The position numbers were made by a program, and so were the translations under genes. From contig JAUDYN010000010.1 in the NCBI GenBank assembly GCA_030407005.1, positions 744,001 to 808,000 of the forward strand: 64,000 bases of DNA, given 5' to 3'. Below the pieces are notes generated by a model. The model had not been told where the DNA came from. It did no database searches and saw only the letters and a list, made by a program, of their open reading frames with translations. Of this stretch, positions 36,700 to 49,158 are shown in pieces (the first letter of the stretch is position 1; the number at the start of each line of letters is the position of its first letter). This DNA is from Desarmillaria ectypa (taxonomy: Eukaryota > Basidiomycota > Agaricomycetes > Agaricales > Physalacriaceae).

Positions 36700-39500
36700 G
36701 TTCCGGGCTGTATCATCCAGCGTGGAACTATAAAATGCATGCTGCACCAGGCAGTGTACTAGCATCTGACAGAGCCGTTACAAGCACTGTCTCTACGATC
36801 CTATGACTCAGCGACGTCGTAAATAAATCGTCAGACTTCGACTCGTATACAGCTAGTTGAATTGGAACTTCACCAGCGGCCTCTGCCGTTTTGGACATAC
36901 CACAACGGGCCAGGATATGCCAGCTACACCTTTCTGGTGCCGGCTTGGCTATCGATGTGTTTAGGAAACCGGTTGTCGATTTTTACGTTGATGCCCACTT
37001 TAGGCCTATCGTTGACGCGATGGGCCTGGGTTGATCTATTCGACCTTCAAGGGGGTAGAAGTTGATATTCACGAGTTAGGGATGCAGACTTGGACGGTGA
37101 ATATGATTACAGAATTCAACCATTAATATGGTGCTGGAGGCAGCTGGGCGGATCGTCGAGTCTGTACACATACTGACTTGATAGCGAGCAATTTCCACGG
37201 CCACTACAAGCCAGCTCTACATGAGCTTAGCTTGGAAATATTTGCAGAATTCTATGGGGATGAGCCTTCTAATTCTCTACAAGTCGCCGCTTATGCCGAT
37301 GCTCCCTATGGAGAGTTCTGGGCCGCGCAGACGTATGGGAATGATGGATCGCTACAACTTGGTGCCACTTCTGTACATATTACCTGAAGAGGCCACACCC
37401 TTGTTCCCGCGGAGTCATTCATTGCTAGCAATTGTCTCGATGAAACGAGTATCCTTACTCTTTGAAGGTGCTTGGCAACCGTCAGTTCTCCTTAGGTGTT
37501 AGCCAATTTTGATCCATCAATAAATCCGCCAGCCAGAAGATCATGCCTTTCCAGGTATGCATACAAGACGTTCGTTTTTCAAAAACAGAACTGACTTGAA
37601 CCACAGGTATGACCATGGGTCCGTTTGGCGCCAACATAGCTAGCTGATCGCAAGACAACATGGTTCAACATATGTACAGGATGGACCGAGTATCTTCGCT
37701 GGGTGCAGCACGTTGCAGCAGGGGGATCCTGTCGTTGACGCTGCATGCTTCAATTGCTTGGAGCCCGTTGCAAGTATAGGAATGACTTAGTTGGCATGTT
37801 CGATTCCGTTGGCCTACGGCGCAGATACGATTGGCTTCACACAGTTGATACAATTGAACAATTGATGGCAGTGGACAGCCAAGCGACAGCACCGAGTGGG
37901 ATTGGTTATAGATTGATTGTCGTACCTGAGCTTCGAGCTGTGTCCCGCGGAGTGGTGGAAAAGCTGTAGGAGCTTGCTGATGGGGGTGTCGGCATCCTCT
38001 TAACCAGTTTGCCACCATCCTTTACTCTCGGGTAGGACGCCCAGGCAATTCAATTGAGCACGGAGCTATGGAATGGTATTGGTGGCGGAAGTGATTTCAA
38101 TCTACAACACAAACGGCATTGACAAGCCTAGATATTCAACGATCTGACCTTTACTGCCAAACGATGCCGCCATTTATTTCATTCGTTGAATGATTGATGG
38201 AGAGGACGTCTATTTTGTGATGAATGCTCTTAGGGAATCGGTGGACGTGGTCATCTCCGTTCGAGCGCTGGGAGTCCCTGCGTTGTGTTTTCCTGAAACG
38301 GGATCTGTATCCCCCGCTATCTCTTCATTCAACTCCACTCGAACACTAGCTGCATTACGTTTAGAGCCCTCGGAGTCGCTTTTCGTTGTATTTGACGTAA
38401 GCGCATCCAACTGCGATTAATGAAGCCATTGGACAACTCCACCCTCTCTACAAGCCAGTCCCCCTATTTGATGCGGCGCCATACGCGGACATTTTTGGAA
38501 CCTTTGCGATCTCTACCCGAGGTGTATCGATATAAGACGGTGGGATACGTTATATATCTGCCCAGTGACGCCTCAGTCTACGCCACAGGGTACTCTGATG
38601 TTAGACTTGTTGCGGATGCGAATGGCTTAATCATCGTGGAAGGGTCGAACACTGAGGTAGAGCAAGATCTGTCCAGATGGTCACAAGTTGCACCGGTGTA
38701 TCCTGCAAACGCTCCGACGGCGTATGTTAATGGACGTGAAACATTTGCCGGATCAAGTCCCCAAGCTGGGCTGTACCCCCTAGATTCTACGAGCCAGATG
38801 AGGAGTTAGTTCGATGGTGGCATGGCTAGATTGTATGTGGTCAATGCGAACTTGTCGGCAGAGGTGGTTGTGGCAATTTATGAGAGTCTTCCTGCGCCTC
38901 CAGCGCCGTATCCGTTCAAGATGAGGAATGGTAGCGAAATCCTATTGCGGAGGAACTGCACATATCAAAGTCCAACTCATTTATGGTAGACTCTTCAGAG
39001 ATCACCAACATCGTTCTCAACTCAACATGAATGCTCGAGGTCCCTGGCTCCTTTAAAACCAAGAGGACCATCAGGCTGCTAGAACTCCAGTCTCTTCATC
39101 ACTGGCACAACAATTTTAATGTCTTCCATTCTTCTGGAATGGTGCTATATTCGGCGATATTTGATATTCCCTCTATCCTTCGAGGGAGCGCGGTTATCCT
39201 AGATTCGGGTCGCGTTGAGAATTTTGCTCGAGTATGCATCAATGACCAGCTGGTAGGTCCTGTTTGGTGACCGCCTTACTAATTCTAGGCCCAGCCGCAT
39301 GGTCGGTGATGGGAGTGTTGCAGAGGAGAATGAGTATAATGGCATTACGCAGAATTTCGGTATATTGGAGATCCTGGAATGGTTTTAATGAGGAGAAAGA
39401 GTTGCTTTCACAGCCTGGCCTGCATATAATGCAGGCGAGCCGCTCTGGACTGCTCGGACTGGTGACGGTTGATGTTGTACAAAAACGGAACCCACGACCT
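36700..39500 (+). pseudogene. Decayed GH106-like alpha-L-rhamnosidase-type glycoside hydrolase
   Basis: Plus-strand fragments in changing frames, broken by several stops, resemble large fungal glycosidases of the GH106/PF17132 type. In order: FWTYHNGPGYASYTF (36880); LAIDVFRKPVVDFYVDAHF (36940); HYKPALHELSLEIFAEFYG and QVAAYADAPYGEFWAAQTYG (37200-37330); TLQQGDPVVDA (37700); RRYDWLHTVDTIEQLM and YRLIVVPELRAVSRGVVEKL (37820-37970); EDVYFVMNALRESVDVVISV (38200); LRLEPSESLFVVFD (38370); SILRGSAVILDSGRVENFA (39170); and SGLLGLVTVDVV (39440). The order matches the catalytic domain followed by C-terminal beta-sandwich domains. A working enzyme of about 1,000 residues cannot be assembled with normal introns alone, so it is called a pseudogene. 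The precise GH family is an inference; boundaries are approximate. Confidence 0.6.
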
Positions 39501-39741
39501 TACGTGTCTCTTTCACCAATCTCAGAGTCATAAGGAATTTGCACCATGTGATCGCGAACCTTCTAAATCCCGGACCGATGGAAGTATGTCAATGTTATTA
39601 TGATGACACAAAGAAGTTGGACTCAGCGACCCATATGTTTTTGAAGCGCCACCGGAAAATGATGGAAACTGTCTCTCACGAGGCCCGGGATTGGTCTGGT
39701 GGTGTTCTCTCTCGCTACGAACGGTCCGTCTTCCACCTCGG

Positions 39742-39748
39742 TATAAAG
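39742..39748 (+). promoter_or_regulatory. TATA box of the GH51 gene
   Basis: TATAAAG 60-66 bp upstream of the GH51 ATG (39808), in good position, although the gene itself seems damaged. Confidence 0.5.
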
Positions 39749-39807
39749 GGAGTCTTCTCTCAGGCGTATGACTCATCTCTACTAATTCGCATCTGGTATC
39801 AACAATC

Positions 39808-42800
39808 ATGATACTCCTTGTGGGATTCATTTTGATTTCCATCGGCTCTGCACTCTCGCAGACTACAGTCAGTGTCAGCTCGACAGCAAGCCACCCGATT
39901 CCAACTACATTATGTGCGTGTGTAGTCATGGTTTCGTTTCCGCGTCGCTCTATTTTTGATACTCCACCGCCCTAGGGGGTCAAATGTATGAGGTAATTGC
40001 ATCCAAATTCAACACTACATTCTGCTAAATGATAGCGATTCTAAAGGATATAAGCGTAAGAGCGGTTCCAACTTCTTCGTATTTCATTTTTCTAGAGACT
40101 AGTACCCATTATGTAGAACGTGAGTTCCATTTTTCATCAACATGTTTTATGAAGCCGATTCTTTAGAGCGGAGATGGAGGTCTTTATGCTGAATGTGAGC
40201 TTCACTCTCCTCTTATGTCATAAGTAGTTAGCGATTATTCAGTGCTACAAAATCGAGCCTTTCAACAAGTCACTGCCGGTAAGCTAATGATGCCATATCT
40301 GTGTCACTGAGATCTAGAGCTAAGTTTGTCATACCAGGAACCCCTGCCGCGCTTAAAGCATGGTATTCTGTCAACGGTGCCCTCCTTACTGTCGTCGCCG
40401 AAACCGAACCGGTATCTTCTGCCCTTCCTAACGCACTGAACGTGACCATTGCAAGCAGTACAACTGGGCCGACTGGATTCGGTAACACTGGCTACTTTGG
40501 TAAGGGATTCCCGCTCAATCGTGAACAGACTTCTTCTGATACGCCACTCCAGGCATGAAGATTACGGCCGGTAACACGTATAATGCTTCTTTCTACTACC
40601 GTTTCCTCGAAACTTCTGATTTCATTGGAGAATTGGATGCTAGCATCCAGACTTCTGATGGTGACATTTTGGCTTCTGCCTCCGTCTCGGTTTCCGGTGA
40701 CCAGACAAGCTGGAAGCAAGTCTGCATCCCGCTCACCTCAAGTATAACCCCAGATACAACTGATAATGTCTTCGTCGTCACCACCGACGGCGTAGCAGCG
40801 TCAGGCTTGACAATCAATTTTGCAATGTTTTCTCTCTTTCCTCCTACTTTCAATAACAGGCCTAATGGAATGCGAATCGACATCGCTGAAGTAAGCGAGA
40901 ATCGATTTCGAATATAATACAAGGAATCTTGTTCAAGGACGCCCCAGACTCTTCAAGCAATGAAGCCTTCCTTCTTCAGATTTCCCGGAGGCAACAATCT
41001 CGTATGTCGACTCAATATCACCTTGAAATCGTCTGATCGGATTTTCTAGGAGGTCTACATCCCTCATATTTCTGACGAAGTCCAGGGGCTGATTTTGTGC
41101 CTTCCCTAGGGTCAAAATACGGCCAGACGATGGGTCTGGAACGCTACCTTGGGACCTCTGGTCAATCGGCCAGGCCAGCCCTAGTAAGCCGGAGTTCGTG
41201 AGGAAATACTCCTGATTTTGTGTAGGTCGTTTGGGAGACTGGGGATATATTAACACAGAGTACGCTTTGGCTTGGTTTTTGGATGATCTGGACTCGATGA
41301 CTGTTACATTTAGTGGTCTTGGACTATTGGAATACCTGTTGTGGTGCGAAGACTTGGAGATGGAGCCCATCATGGCTGTCTGGGCTGGTCAGTTGGGTTT
41401 CGCGTCGTGAAGAGAAGCACTAACTTCAGACAACAGGATATAGCCTTGGAGGCCAATCGATTGCAGGAGACGACCTGGAACCCTATATCCAAAGTGCAAT
41501 TGACCAGGCTCGTCTTTCACTGTTTTCGATCTTCTGCTGATATTAATTCCGGTACACGCGGGTAGATAAATTTTGTCATCGGGGATCCAGCAACCAATGA
41601 TCACGGACAGTACAAGCTAGACAGGACAAAGTACTCTAGGTAACCTTTCTCTACGCCGCAGCTGCGCGAAGGGCGGGGCTGGGCCACCCCGAACCGTTCA
41701 AATTGACTTACGTCGAGATTGGAAACGAAGTACGATCAAAGTTTTTTGCGTATTATGACCGCATTTAAAAAGGCTCGCAGGATTTTGTGACCGCAGCGGC
41801 CAGAACGTTAGCTGACTCTCGCGCATGTTGCATCTTACTGACATCAGGTTGACAGATACGGCCATCGATGGAACTCATACGTTACTGCACTGCAGAGCGA
41901 ATTCCCAAACCTCCGTTCGGTTTTTTCCTTCATTGATGGGCCCAGGTACTTATGTGGGTTTGATTTTCAGATTTCATTGCGACAACAGACCCTTTCAATC
42001 CGATTCTAGACCCAACACCTACTGAATACGACGTACATGTTTATCAGAGTAGTAGTAAGTTCTGGGGCATACTTCCATTTCTGAAGTTACTAGGTGTATT
42101 TATGCTATAGGCCACTAACTCTTTGTGCAGGAAACGGTGACACAGTCTTCGCCGCTTCCTATGCTCCTCTTCTTCAAGTATGTGCCTCGCATTTTCGCAC
42201 TGCTCCAGTCTGCTAATTATATAACAGCACAATAGCCAAGCTGACTGGGTACGCGTTTCACTTCGTGCACACATTACTCTAGTCCGATTTCTTCCCGTCC
42301 GTAGCATCCCAATCTAGTGGTTTTTGAGTGAGGATCAAGCATTTGTCTTTCCAGGTTAAAGACTAACGGTTCTTCAGCGCAGACCCAAGCGTCAGCTACT
42401 ACGTCCAACAGGTAATAAATACTTGCCGCGATGCTATCAATCTCAGCTAACATCCAGTCAGCTTTTCAGCGTCTATCGGGGCGATGAATACATCCCTAGC
42501 ACGCTTCCAGAAAGGAACGGTACCGTGTTTTGGAGTGTCGTCCGAAAGACGTCTGTCACTCCCAACGAGCTCATCATCAAGGCAAGCTAGCCGCTGCGTG
42601 CAACAGAAGTACGTCTCGATTGACTAGACAAACACTCTCTAGGTCATTAACAGAAACAACAACGCTACAAATATGACCTTTGAGCTGCCGTTCAGTGTAT
42701 CAAACACAGAAGTAGCAACAGTGCTCACGGGCGAAAAGACATCTGCCAACACTCCTTCTGACCCTGATCTTGTTCTTCCTCAAACGTCCTCCATCCCAAC

Positions 42801-42867
42801 CGGTTCTACTTTTGATTATTCTGCTCCTGCATTCAGTGTCAATGTTCTGGTTCTTAACATCGAGTAG
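39808..42867 (+). pseudogene. GH51 alpha-L-arabinofuranosidase gene lacking the nucleophile segment
   Basis: The ATG at 39808 opens a signal peptide (MILLVGFILISIGSALSQ), then TTVSVSSTASHPIPTTL. Tiny exons follow: 39976-39992 (WGQMYE), 40047-40055 (DIS) and 40117-40119 (N). Then come SGDGGLYAE, LLQNRAFQQVTAG, GTPAALKAWYSVNGALL, INFAMFSLFPPTFNNRPNGM, MKPSFFRFPGGNNL, RWVWNATLGPLVNRPG, GLGLLEYLLWCEDLEMEPI and LTYVEIGNE, which holds the acid/base Glu. After DPTPTEYDVHVYQSS the sequence jumps over a 76-nt intron (42055-42130) to RNGDTVFAASYAPLLQ. Homologues have about 70 residues there, including the EYA block with the nucleophile. It ends ASP-rich (FSVNVLVLNIE). Two introns have GC donors (41508, 42582), and a frame break lies near 41640. 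An inactive remnant is most likely; an intact enzyme would release arabinose from plant arabinans. Confidence 0.8.
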
Positions 42868-43049
42868 CGTACACGCTTTTTTTTTTTACGGCGTTGACAA
42901 TACACGCCCATACGTGCTGGAAACGTCTAGGAACCTTCTACAATGATCCCCAACTACAAGATTTACTGAGTGCGGGGGTCAAAGCTCACAGTAATCCAGG
43001 TTGGTATTCAAGTGTCGGACACACTACACCGATAATGAGCAGCTACAAG

Positions 43050-44317
43050 TTATATCGTACTAAAAGCTTTTCCAAGCGCAGTGGCCGCATCCGAAACTAA
43101 CTTTGCTCCAATCTTGAGCACGCTAGAACTCTTGTTAGTAAGGGATTGACTCAGCGGTCCAAGAAGTTTTGACTTACCCTGTAGAAATGTGGTACATTGC
43201 GAACTGTCAGTAAGAACTTTGGCATTAGAGTCAAAGATATACGGACCGTCCATTGCCATAATTGGGTGTGGCGCGCCCTTGTACACTACTGTCTCCACCT
43301 CGACGCCGAGTTCTTTCAACTTTTCCCCATACTGAATACCCTCCTCCCTTAAGATATCTAATTCTGCAACAGCGATCCAAGCCTTAGGTAACCTTTCCAA
43401 GAGTTCCTTCGGCGCAAACGCAGGCGATGCGTCCCATTTCGTCCAGTCTCTGGGATCTGGAAGATAATTTAACTTGAACCAATTCATCCTTGCTGGAGTA
43501 AGCCATGCGGTATGCTCGTTCTCTTTCCAAAGAGTTTCGACGGATGCCGTATTATCGGTGACAGGAACGACGAGCAGTTGGAAGATAAGTGGAATGGGAG
43601 GCTGCATTTCTGCGGCCTTGAGGGCGAGGATGGTAGCGAGATTGCCGCCACTTGTTGAGGAGATATGAGCAGTATTCGGTGCATGGGAAGCAGGAGACAC
43701 ACCTGGAGGATCCACCGACGGCGATCCTAGTCGTGTCTATGTTGAGGTGATATTTCCCGTTCTCAGTCGCCCAGTACAGCGATTCTATAGCGTCTTCTAC
43801 AGCAAGTGGATATTTCTCCTCTGGAGCAAGACGGTAGTTCACAGATATGACAACACATTTCGCATCTACGAGGAACGATTTAGCATCCCATCGGGATCAC
43901 AACGTAGTACTCGGTCTACTAACGAACACACATGTTGGTGGCAAAAGAGTTTTCGCTATTGATGTTGCCGAATGTCCACCCACCTATTATATCTGTGATA
44001 AGGGTGCTTCGTGCGACTTATATTCTATTCTCACCTCCGTGGAAGTAAATAAGTAACGGCCATCCTGCTGTTGGGGCTTCTCCCTTGGGAGTGAAAGCCC
44101 GAAAATCGCAATATGTTAGTTTAAAGTCCTGAGTCTTACCGACGGGCAACAATGGTGAACCGCCAGGAACTGCAGGTGTGTTCCTCAAAGCAGGATCCCA
44201 TGAGGGTAGTGTGTGCGGAGGCGTTATATTGATCAGGGTGCTGTTGTGAAACTCCAGATATTCTGGATCGAGACGGGGAATAATGGAAGGATGAAGTGGT
44301 TGCTTGGGTTCGGGCAT
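43050..44317 (-). CDS. Alpha/beta hydrolase fold esterase (HSL-like)
   Basis: Alpha/beta hydrolase of the hormone-sensitive-lipase type. The ATG at 44315-44317 gives MPEPKQPLHPSIIPRLDPEY. The oxyanion motif is HGG (WPLLIYFHGG), split from GWTFGNINSENSFATNMCV by an intron. CVVISVNYRLAPEEKYPLAV follows. The nucleophile elbow is IAVGGSSSGGNLAT, where an intron falls inside the motif; the first GxSxG Ser is kept. The acid is in VAELDILREEG and the His in GAPHPIMAMD, so the triad is complete. The C-terminus reads LKIGAKLVSDAATALGKAF. A GTAAGT at about 43180 with a nearby CTAAC suggests a possible extra intron, but reading through gives the more family-like tail. About 350 residues, no signal peptide, so probably cytosolic. 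Substrate unknown; esters or lactones are typical. Confidence 0.87.
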
Positions 44318-44766
44318 AGTGTGGGATGAGAGCTGTAGTGCAAGAAGAGAGCGATTAGTACGATAAGTACTTATGATCGGGAGTGATCAGTGAGTGACTC
44401 TTGGCCGGTCCGTTGTTTCCGATGCCGGCAATCATGGAAGGGAAAATTGAGCCATGTTTATCTACCTTCAGTCGGACGGTTTACAGTGTTAAAGCCAAGC
44501 ATAGTCCCTTGTTCAACTTGAGTCAGCACGGTTGTTATGGCGGCGTCAATCCATGAGGTATCATATCGTTCAAAAGGCAGAGGGCTTGATATTTGCCTCT
44601 CTGCTTCCAATAACCAAATATCTGGAAAAGCTAGTTGTTACATGTCGCAGCCGGTGCAAACCTATGAAAACGAAATGAAAAGTCCGAGCGCACACATCTA
44701 GTGTATACTCTATGGTATCGAAAACAGTCCATTGATCATGAAGGTCTTCAAGCATGACGATAATGA
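44318..44766. other. Intergenic region upstream of the hydrolase
   Basis: 449 bp between the hydrolase start and the 3' end of the next minus-strand gene. Holds the hydrolase promoter. No further feature recognised. Confidence 0.4.
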
Positions 44767-46792
44767 CTACCAGCGATCTTTCTTCACGCCGACAACACCA
44801 CCGGAGATCGTATCATCAGCGTGAAGCGTCGGCAGGAAATACGTTGATAGAGGCCTATCAAGCTCTCCGGCGCCCTTAAGGACATGAAGCGGAACCGGGA
44901 ATTCGGGCAGCGGCGCTTTCTCCATATCTACGTCCTCACGGCGCTGGAAAACCTCCGGAGAAAAATTAAACGATGCTAGTACGGATTCAGCGTTCACTTA
45001 AACAGGTCGTATTAGGAACTGGTAAGTATAAAATGCGGAAGAACGTACAATACTGCGTCAGCCCTTGATCGAAGTTCCGTAGACAAACGATGCCTAGTAT
45101 TATGCAGGCGACGATGACGATCATGTAAGAGACCGTGAAGCAGGCAAGGTTAGGCCACATGATAAATGTCCTAAGTAGAAGTTAGGTATTCATCTGAGAC
45201 GTTCACGAAACGAGTAGGTTAAGTACCATCGGTAGACTTGAGAATCGAACATGAGGCTCCCACATAAGAGGAACAGGAAGCCGATAAAAATGAATGTGAA
45301 CATCCATTTCTTTCTCTCGTACCGAACCGCGTACCATCCCTGTAAAAGGTCAGAGAGTATAAGAGCAGCGTGATGATATTTTACCAATATCATCCACGGG
45401 ACAACCATCTGCAGGAAGTTGAGCAATGGAATGGGATCATCAATGGATAGGACACGTACGACAGTGTAGAATATGAAAGCTCCTTCATAAATTTTCGTAT
45501 GTTCGGAGATATGCTTGATGTAAGTGTTGAATAATTGATCGATCCAAAGTCCCATTCCGGCGGGGAGGATATAGACCTCCAGCTGTAGACATGCTTGTAT
45601 GGCCATGAAGAACTACGATCCGGATAAGTGGCACATCATAAACATCTACCAGATCTCCCCACCTTGTGAATTCTGAGGATGTGAGCTGGTGCGCCAACAC
45701 ATTTGTATGATTGCACAGCGTACACCTGCCACAGTCGTTAAGTAAAACACCACATGTGAAATTACAACAAACCCTAAGAACTGTCCATATCATGATAGCC
45801 AGGGCAGTGAAATTCAGCACAAGGTCGGGAATCTCCAGTGAGGACCGATTGCTGAAATATGTGGGGAAGAAGTCAACAGAACATGGTGTCCCGGGATCAC
45901 TGAGAAGGGCCCTGTACACGCTCGACAGATGTTGCGTACGCCAAATCGCGTATGCGGACCATGCTGTCAGCAGTATCCTTGCACCGATCCCAGCGAGACT
46001 GAGATAGATCAGTAAATGAACACGAGGAACAAAAATAAATTACGTACAGATGCGGCACAGAGTCCTGCATCATTGCGAGGACGGAGATGCCAAAGAGCCA
46101 GAATTGCAAGAAGATAAAGGCTAGGTTTTCCCGGCGGAAATTGGACAAGCTGAAGGAGGGTTAAATGAGCGCGAAATGTTGAAACAGCGTGACATACTCT
46201 TGGGACGGTAAAAGTAAAGTCTGGACACAAGTTTTGCTCAAGTTTATGTTACCGCTTTCGCCCTCCATGCTGACAGAATATGTTGTGTCATCCGAAGCCT
46301 CGATGTGGAAGCCTGAACCTTCCAGACCAGCGCGCAAGACACGATTGTTCTCAGTGATCTGAAGAAAATGTGAGATTTAGTTCACGGATCTTTGGATGGC
46401 GCACGTTCTGGCCGCTATCAATGGACATAGCTAACGAAGGGTGATTGATTGTAAAGACATCCGAGCAAGAACTGTCGTTGTGAGGGAGGTAATTGCACAT
46501 TCGTAGGGTCGAGCCTGCGAAGAACGCATGGTTCGCTGGAGGAATATTGGCGGCTACGGTAATATTTTTGAGTAGTGCATTGTATTGAGAGTCAACCGAG
46601 AAGAGTAAGGACTGGATGGTCCCCTGCGCAAAGCAGTGGAAGAAACCGAAGAGAAAGAATGTAGCGGTAATACGGTTGAGGGTAATACGGGCATACTAGT
46701 GTCGTTGCTCATCAGTATCACATTCTGCATTCGAGGGAAATAAGAGAACACACCAATGCTTCCAACTTCCATTTCAATGTCCTTCCCACCAT
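44767..46792 (-). CDS. Multi-pass membrane protein, agaricomycete family of unknown function
   Basis: Start taken as the ATG at 46790-46792 (MVGRTLKWKLEALV), because the longer open frame upstream lacks an ATG. After an intron the chain continues YARITLNRITATFFLFGFFH, a first membrane segment. A long extracytosolic-looking loop follows, with N-glycosylation sequons (NITVAAN, NDSSC) and Cys pairs (RMCNYLPHNDSSCSDV). Later membrane segments are FLQFWLFGISVLAMM, VLNFTALAIMIWTVLRV, CLQLEVYILPAGMGLWIDQL, FLQMVVPWMILVKY and FTFIFIGFLFLLCGSLMF. The C-terminal tail is hydrophilic (FNFSPEVFQRREDVDMEKAP) and ends DRW. Seven or more short introns. I recognise the layout from many basidiomycete genomes but know no function; a receptor- or channel-like role cannot be inferred. 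Confidence 0.78.
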
Positions 46793-46950
46793 AGCAAACG
46801 CCGCAATAAAGACAAAGGCTTGACTCGCAAGATGAAAATGACCGGATATTCGAACAACAGCCCAGTAGAAGAACGAAATTCGGAGAAAAGGCCTTGTATG
46901 CAGTCCCGCCGCGTTAAGGAATGACAAACGTAAGTGAAGGAAGAGAAAAG

Positions 46951-46986
46951 AAGGTAGAAGGGTAGAAGGAAGGAAGGAAGGAAGGG
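46951..46986. repeat. (GAAG)n microsatellite
   Basis: A purine tract of AAGG/GTAGAAG units, about 36 bp, just upstream of the multi-pass membrane protein gene. Confidence 0.85.
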
Positions 46987-49158
46987 TGGCGTGACTTGAC
47001 GTCTCCTTCTCTCACTCTTATCATCAATTCGTCAACATCTCAACAGCGGCTACACCGTTATGCAATGTTCTTTCCCATTAATGTAAGTAACGGGGCGCCA
47101 ATCTACTAGTGGAAATCAATATCGGTCGTGATGCATCATTTCATTCAACCTTACCGTGAGAACACCACCACTATTTCAAGTCTTCGTATCCCTTTAGGAC
47201 AACCAACAGGTCACGGTAGGTTATCTTCACACTCTGTTATAGTTCCTTTTCAGAGCTCCTAGCATCGATGAAGATGATGTTGGACTCGGTACACGCTCAA
47301 AGTATTGAGCGTTATCCTTGACAACCATCATTGCCTGCCCATATAATTTGCGGACTCGTCGGGGTAATTTAGGATTCAAACTTTGATTAAGATTCGTTCT
47401 CGTCGTCAAATGTCTAGGACCCATCTCTTTGGTTGTCTTCTCATTGGTGGGTATCTTTAAGATATCTTATATCCGAGCAAACACAAGGCGGGACACGCGT
47501 TACTTACTCCTTTTTCTTCATCCCATCAGAGCAGCTACATCACTATCGGTCCGCTGGACGCTGAAATCAGCTCCCGGATAGAGCAGCTGTCAAATTCGTG
47601 GTTCCGACGCTGCTATTTCGATATAGAGGGCAAATAACAAGAAGCATGGAATTCATAGGTTTCAATTAGAACAAAGATAGGCGCCTTGAGCTATCTGTTG
47701 TTCCGGGTAATCATTTTTCGATGTATCGTGGAACCCACTATTCGACGTCCATACGTTTGAATTTCTTTGAATGAACACGGCCTTAGTCAATGCGCAGACA
47801 TGACGACGGAGGATCGGGCTTGAAGACTAAGGTGCTTTGCTATCTAAGTATCCGAAACCGGGTGAAAGAACGCTTAACAGTCGCATTTTGGTTGCGTTTT
47901 CTCTACTCTCAAGGTATCTTGTTGTCCTGTAGCCGGTTGTGAAGACGTCTTGATGTGTGGCAACCATCCAAAACATTGTATACGTGCGGAAATAACCAAA
48001 ACGTAATTAAATACATACGAGATCCCAACGGCGATTGACTGTCAAATAGATTGAAGCTCTGAATCCAAAAAGTGGGGCAATTGTCATTTCTCCAGACGGG
48101 GGCAGTGCACCCGCATGTGTAGCTTAATGAGCGTCATGTATCTCGATCCCAACCACAGTTTTGGGTACTTCCGAAGACCGTCACACTAGGAAGTCAGTCA
48201 GAAATTATAATTACTTCTGGGCAGGTTTTTTTTCCTTTTTCTGCTCAAATAGGCTCTTTGTGCTACATGGAACGTAGCTCATGCAGCGCTTATTTCGACG
48301 GAAGGCCGTCTGGATGACACTCGACTCGAAAATGGGAGGTGTCTGTATATGATCCTCGCGTGCTGCCCTGCTATGATGACAAAATCATAAAAGGCCAGCC
48401 CTCGACAGCTTTGCCCCAATGTTATCTACCTGCGGTGGCCTATCGTGCAAAAACGTAAAATTTCGGGGGTCAACATCATCACAAATTTAACATATGATTG
48501 GGTACTTGTTTAATAGGAAAGTCCACATACCGGGTCCCCCAAGAGGTCTACATTTATCCTATTTACCGCCCGGTTTGAGGCGGCTGTGAATCTACCTGAA
48601 TGGCTGCTGGATCTGGTGCGGGATGCTTGGCTCTAAGGTAGGGTTAATATTTCCTGGTCAAGTTAATAACACTTTATTTAACATCTAGCTGCGAGAGGGT
48701 ACTTATTCACTATGTTATTATGAACTGATGTTAATAATATGCGAAAAAGGCATTTTTTAAAGAGTTAATAACAAATTGTTGGTTAAAATTCTGAAGCGCA
48801 GATCAACTAACCTTGTCTAATCTCTCTCAACATGTCTCTCAATACTGCTTACAAGTTTCAATACAATTTGCACATCTGACAACTCCTCACATGCTGGTGC
48901 AGCACCTACATCTGAGCAGGGTCGCAGAAGATTCGCTTTCGCGTGAATATTAGTTGTCTCCAAGTTTGAGCGTGTAGCTGAGTATGGTGAGGAGGGGAAA
49001 ATTTTCTGTGCTTGGAGGTTGGCAGAATGTTACAGATCTAGAACACGTCGATGTATGTCGACCCCGACACCACCTCGAGAGACAAATTTTGCGGACACTG
49101 AATCTATCTCCTCCTTAGAATAATGCTTCACTGGTGTTGAGTGATCATTGATTACTCT

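Noticed and set aside
48640..48790. Repeated GTTAATAA words as a possible MITE
   Set aside because: No consistent terminal inverted repeats or target duplication could be found.
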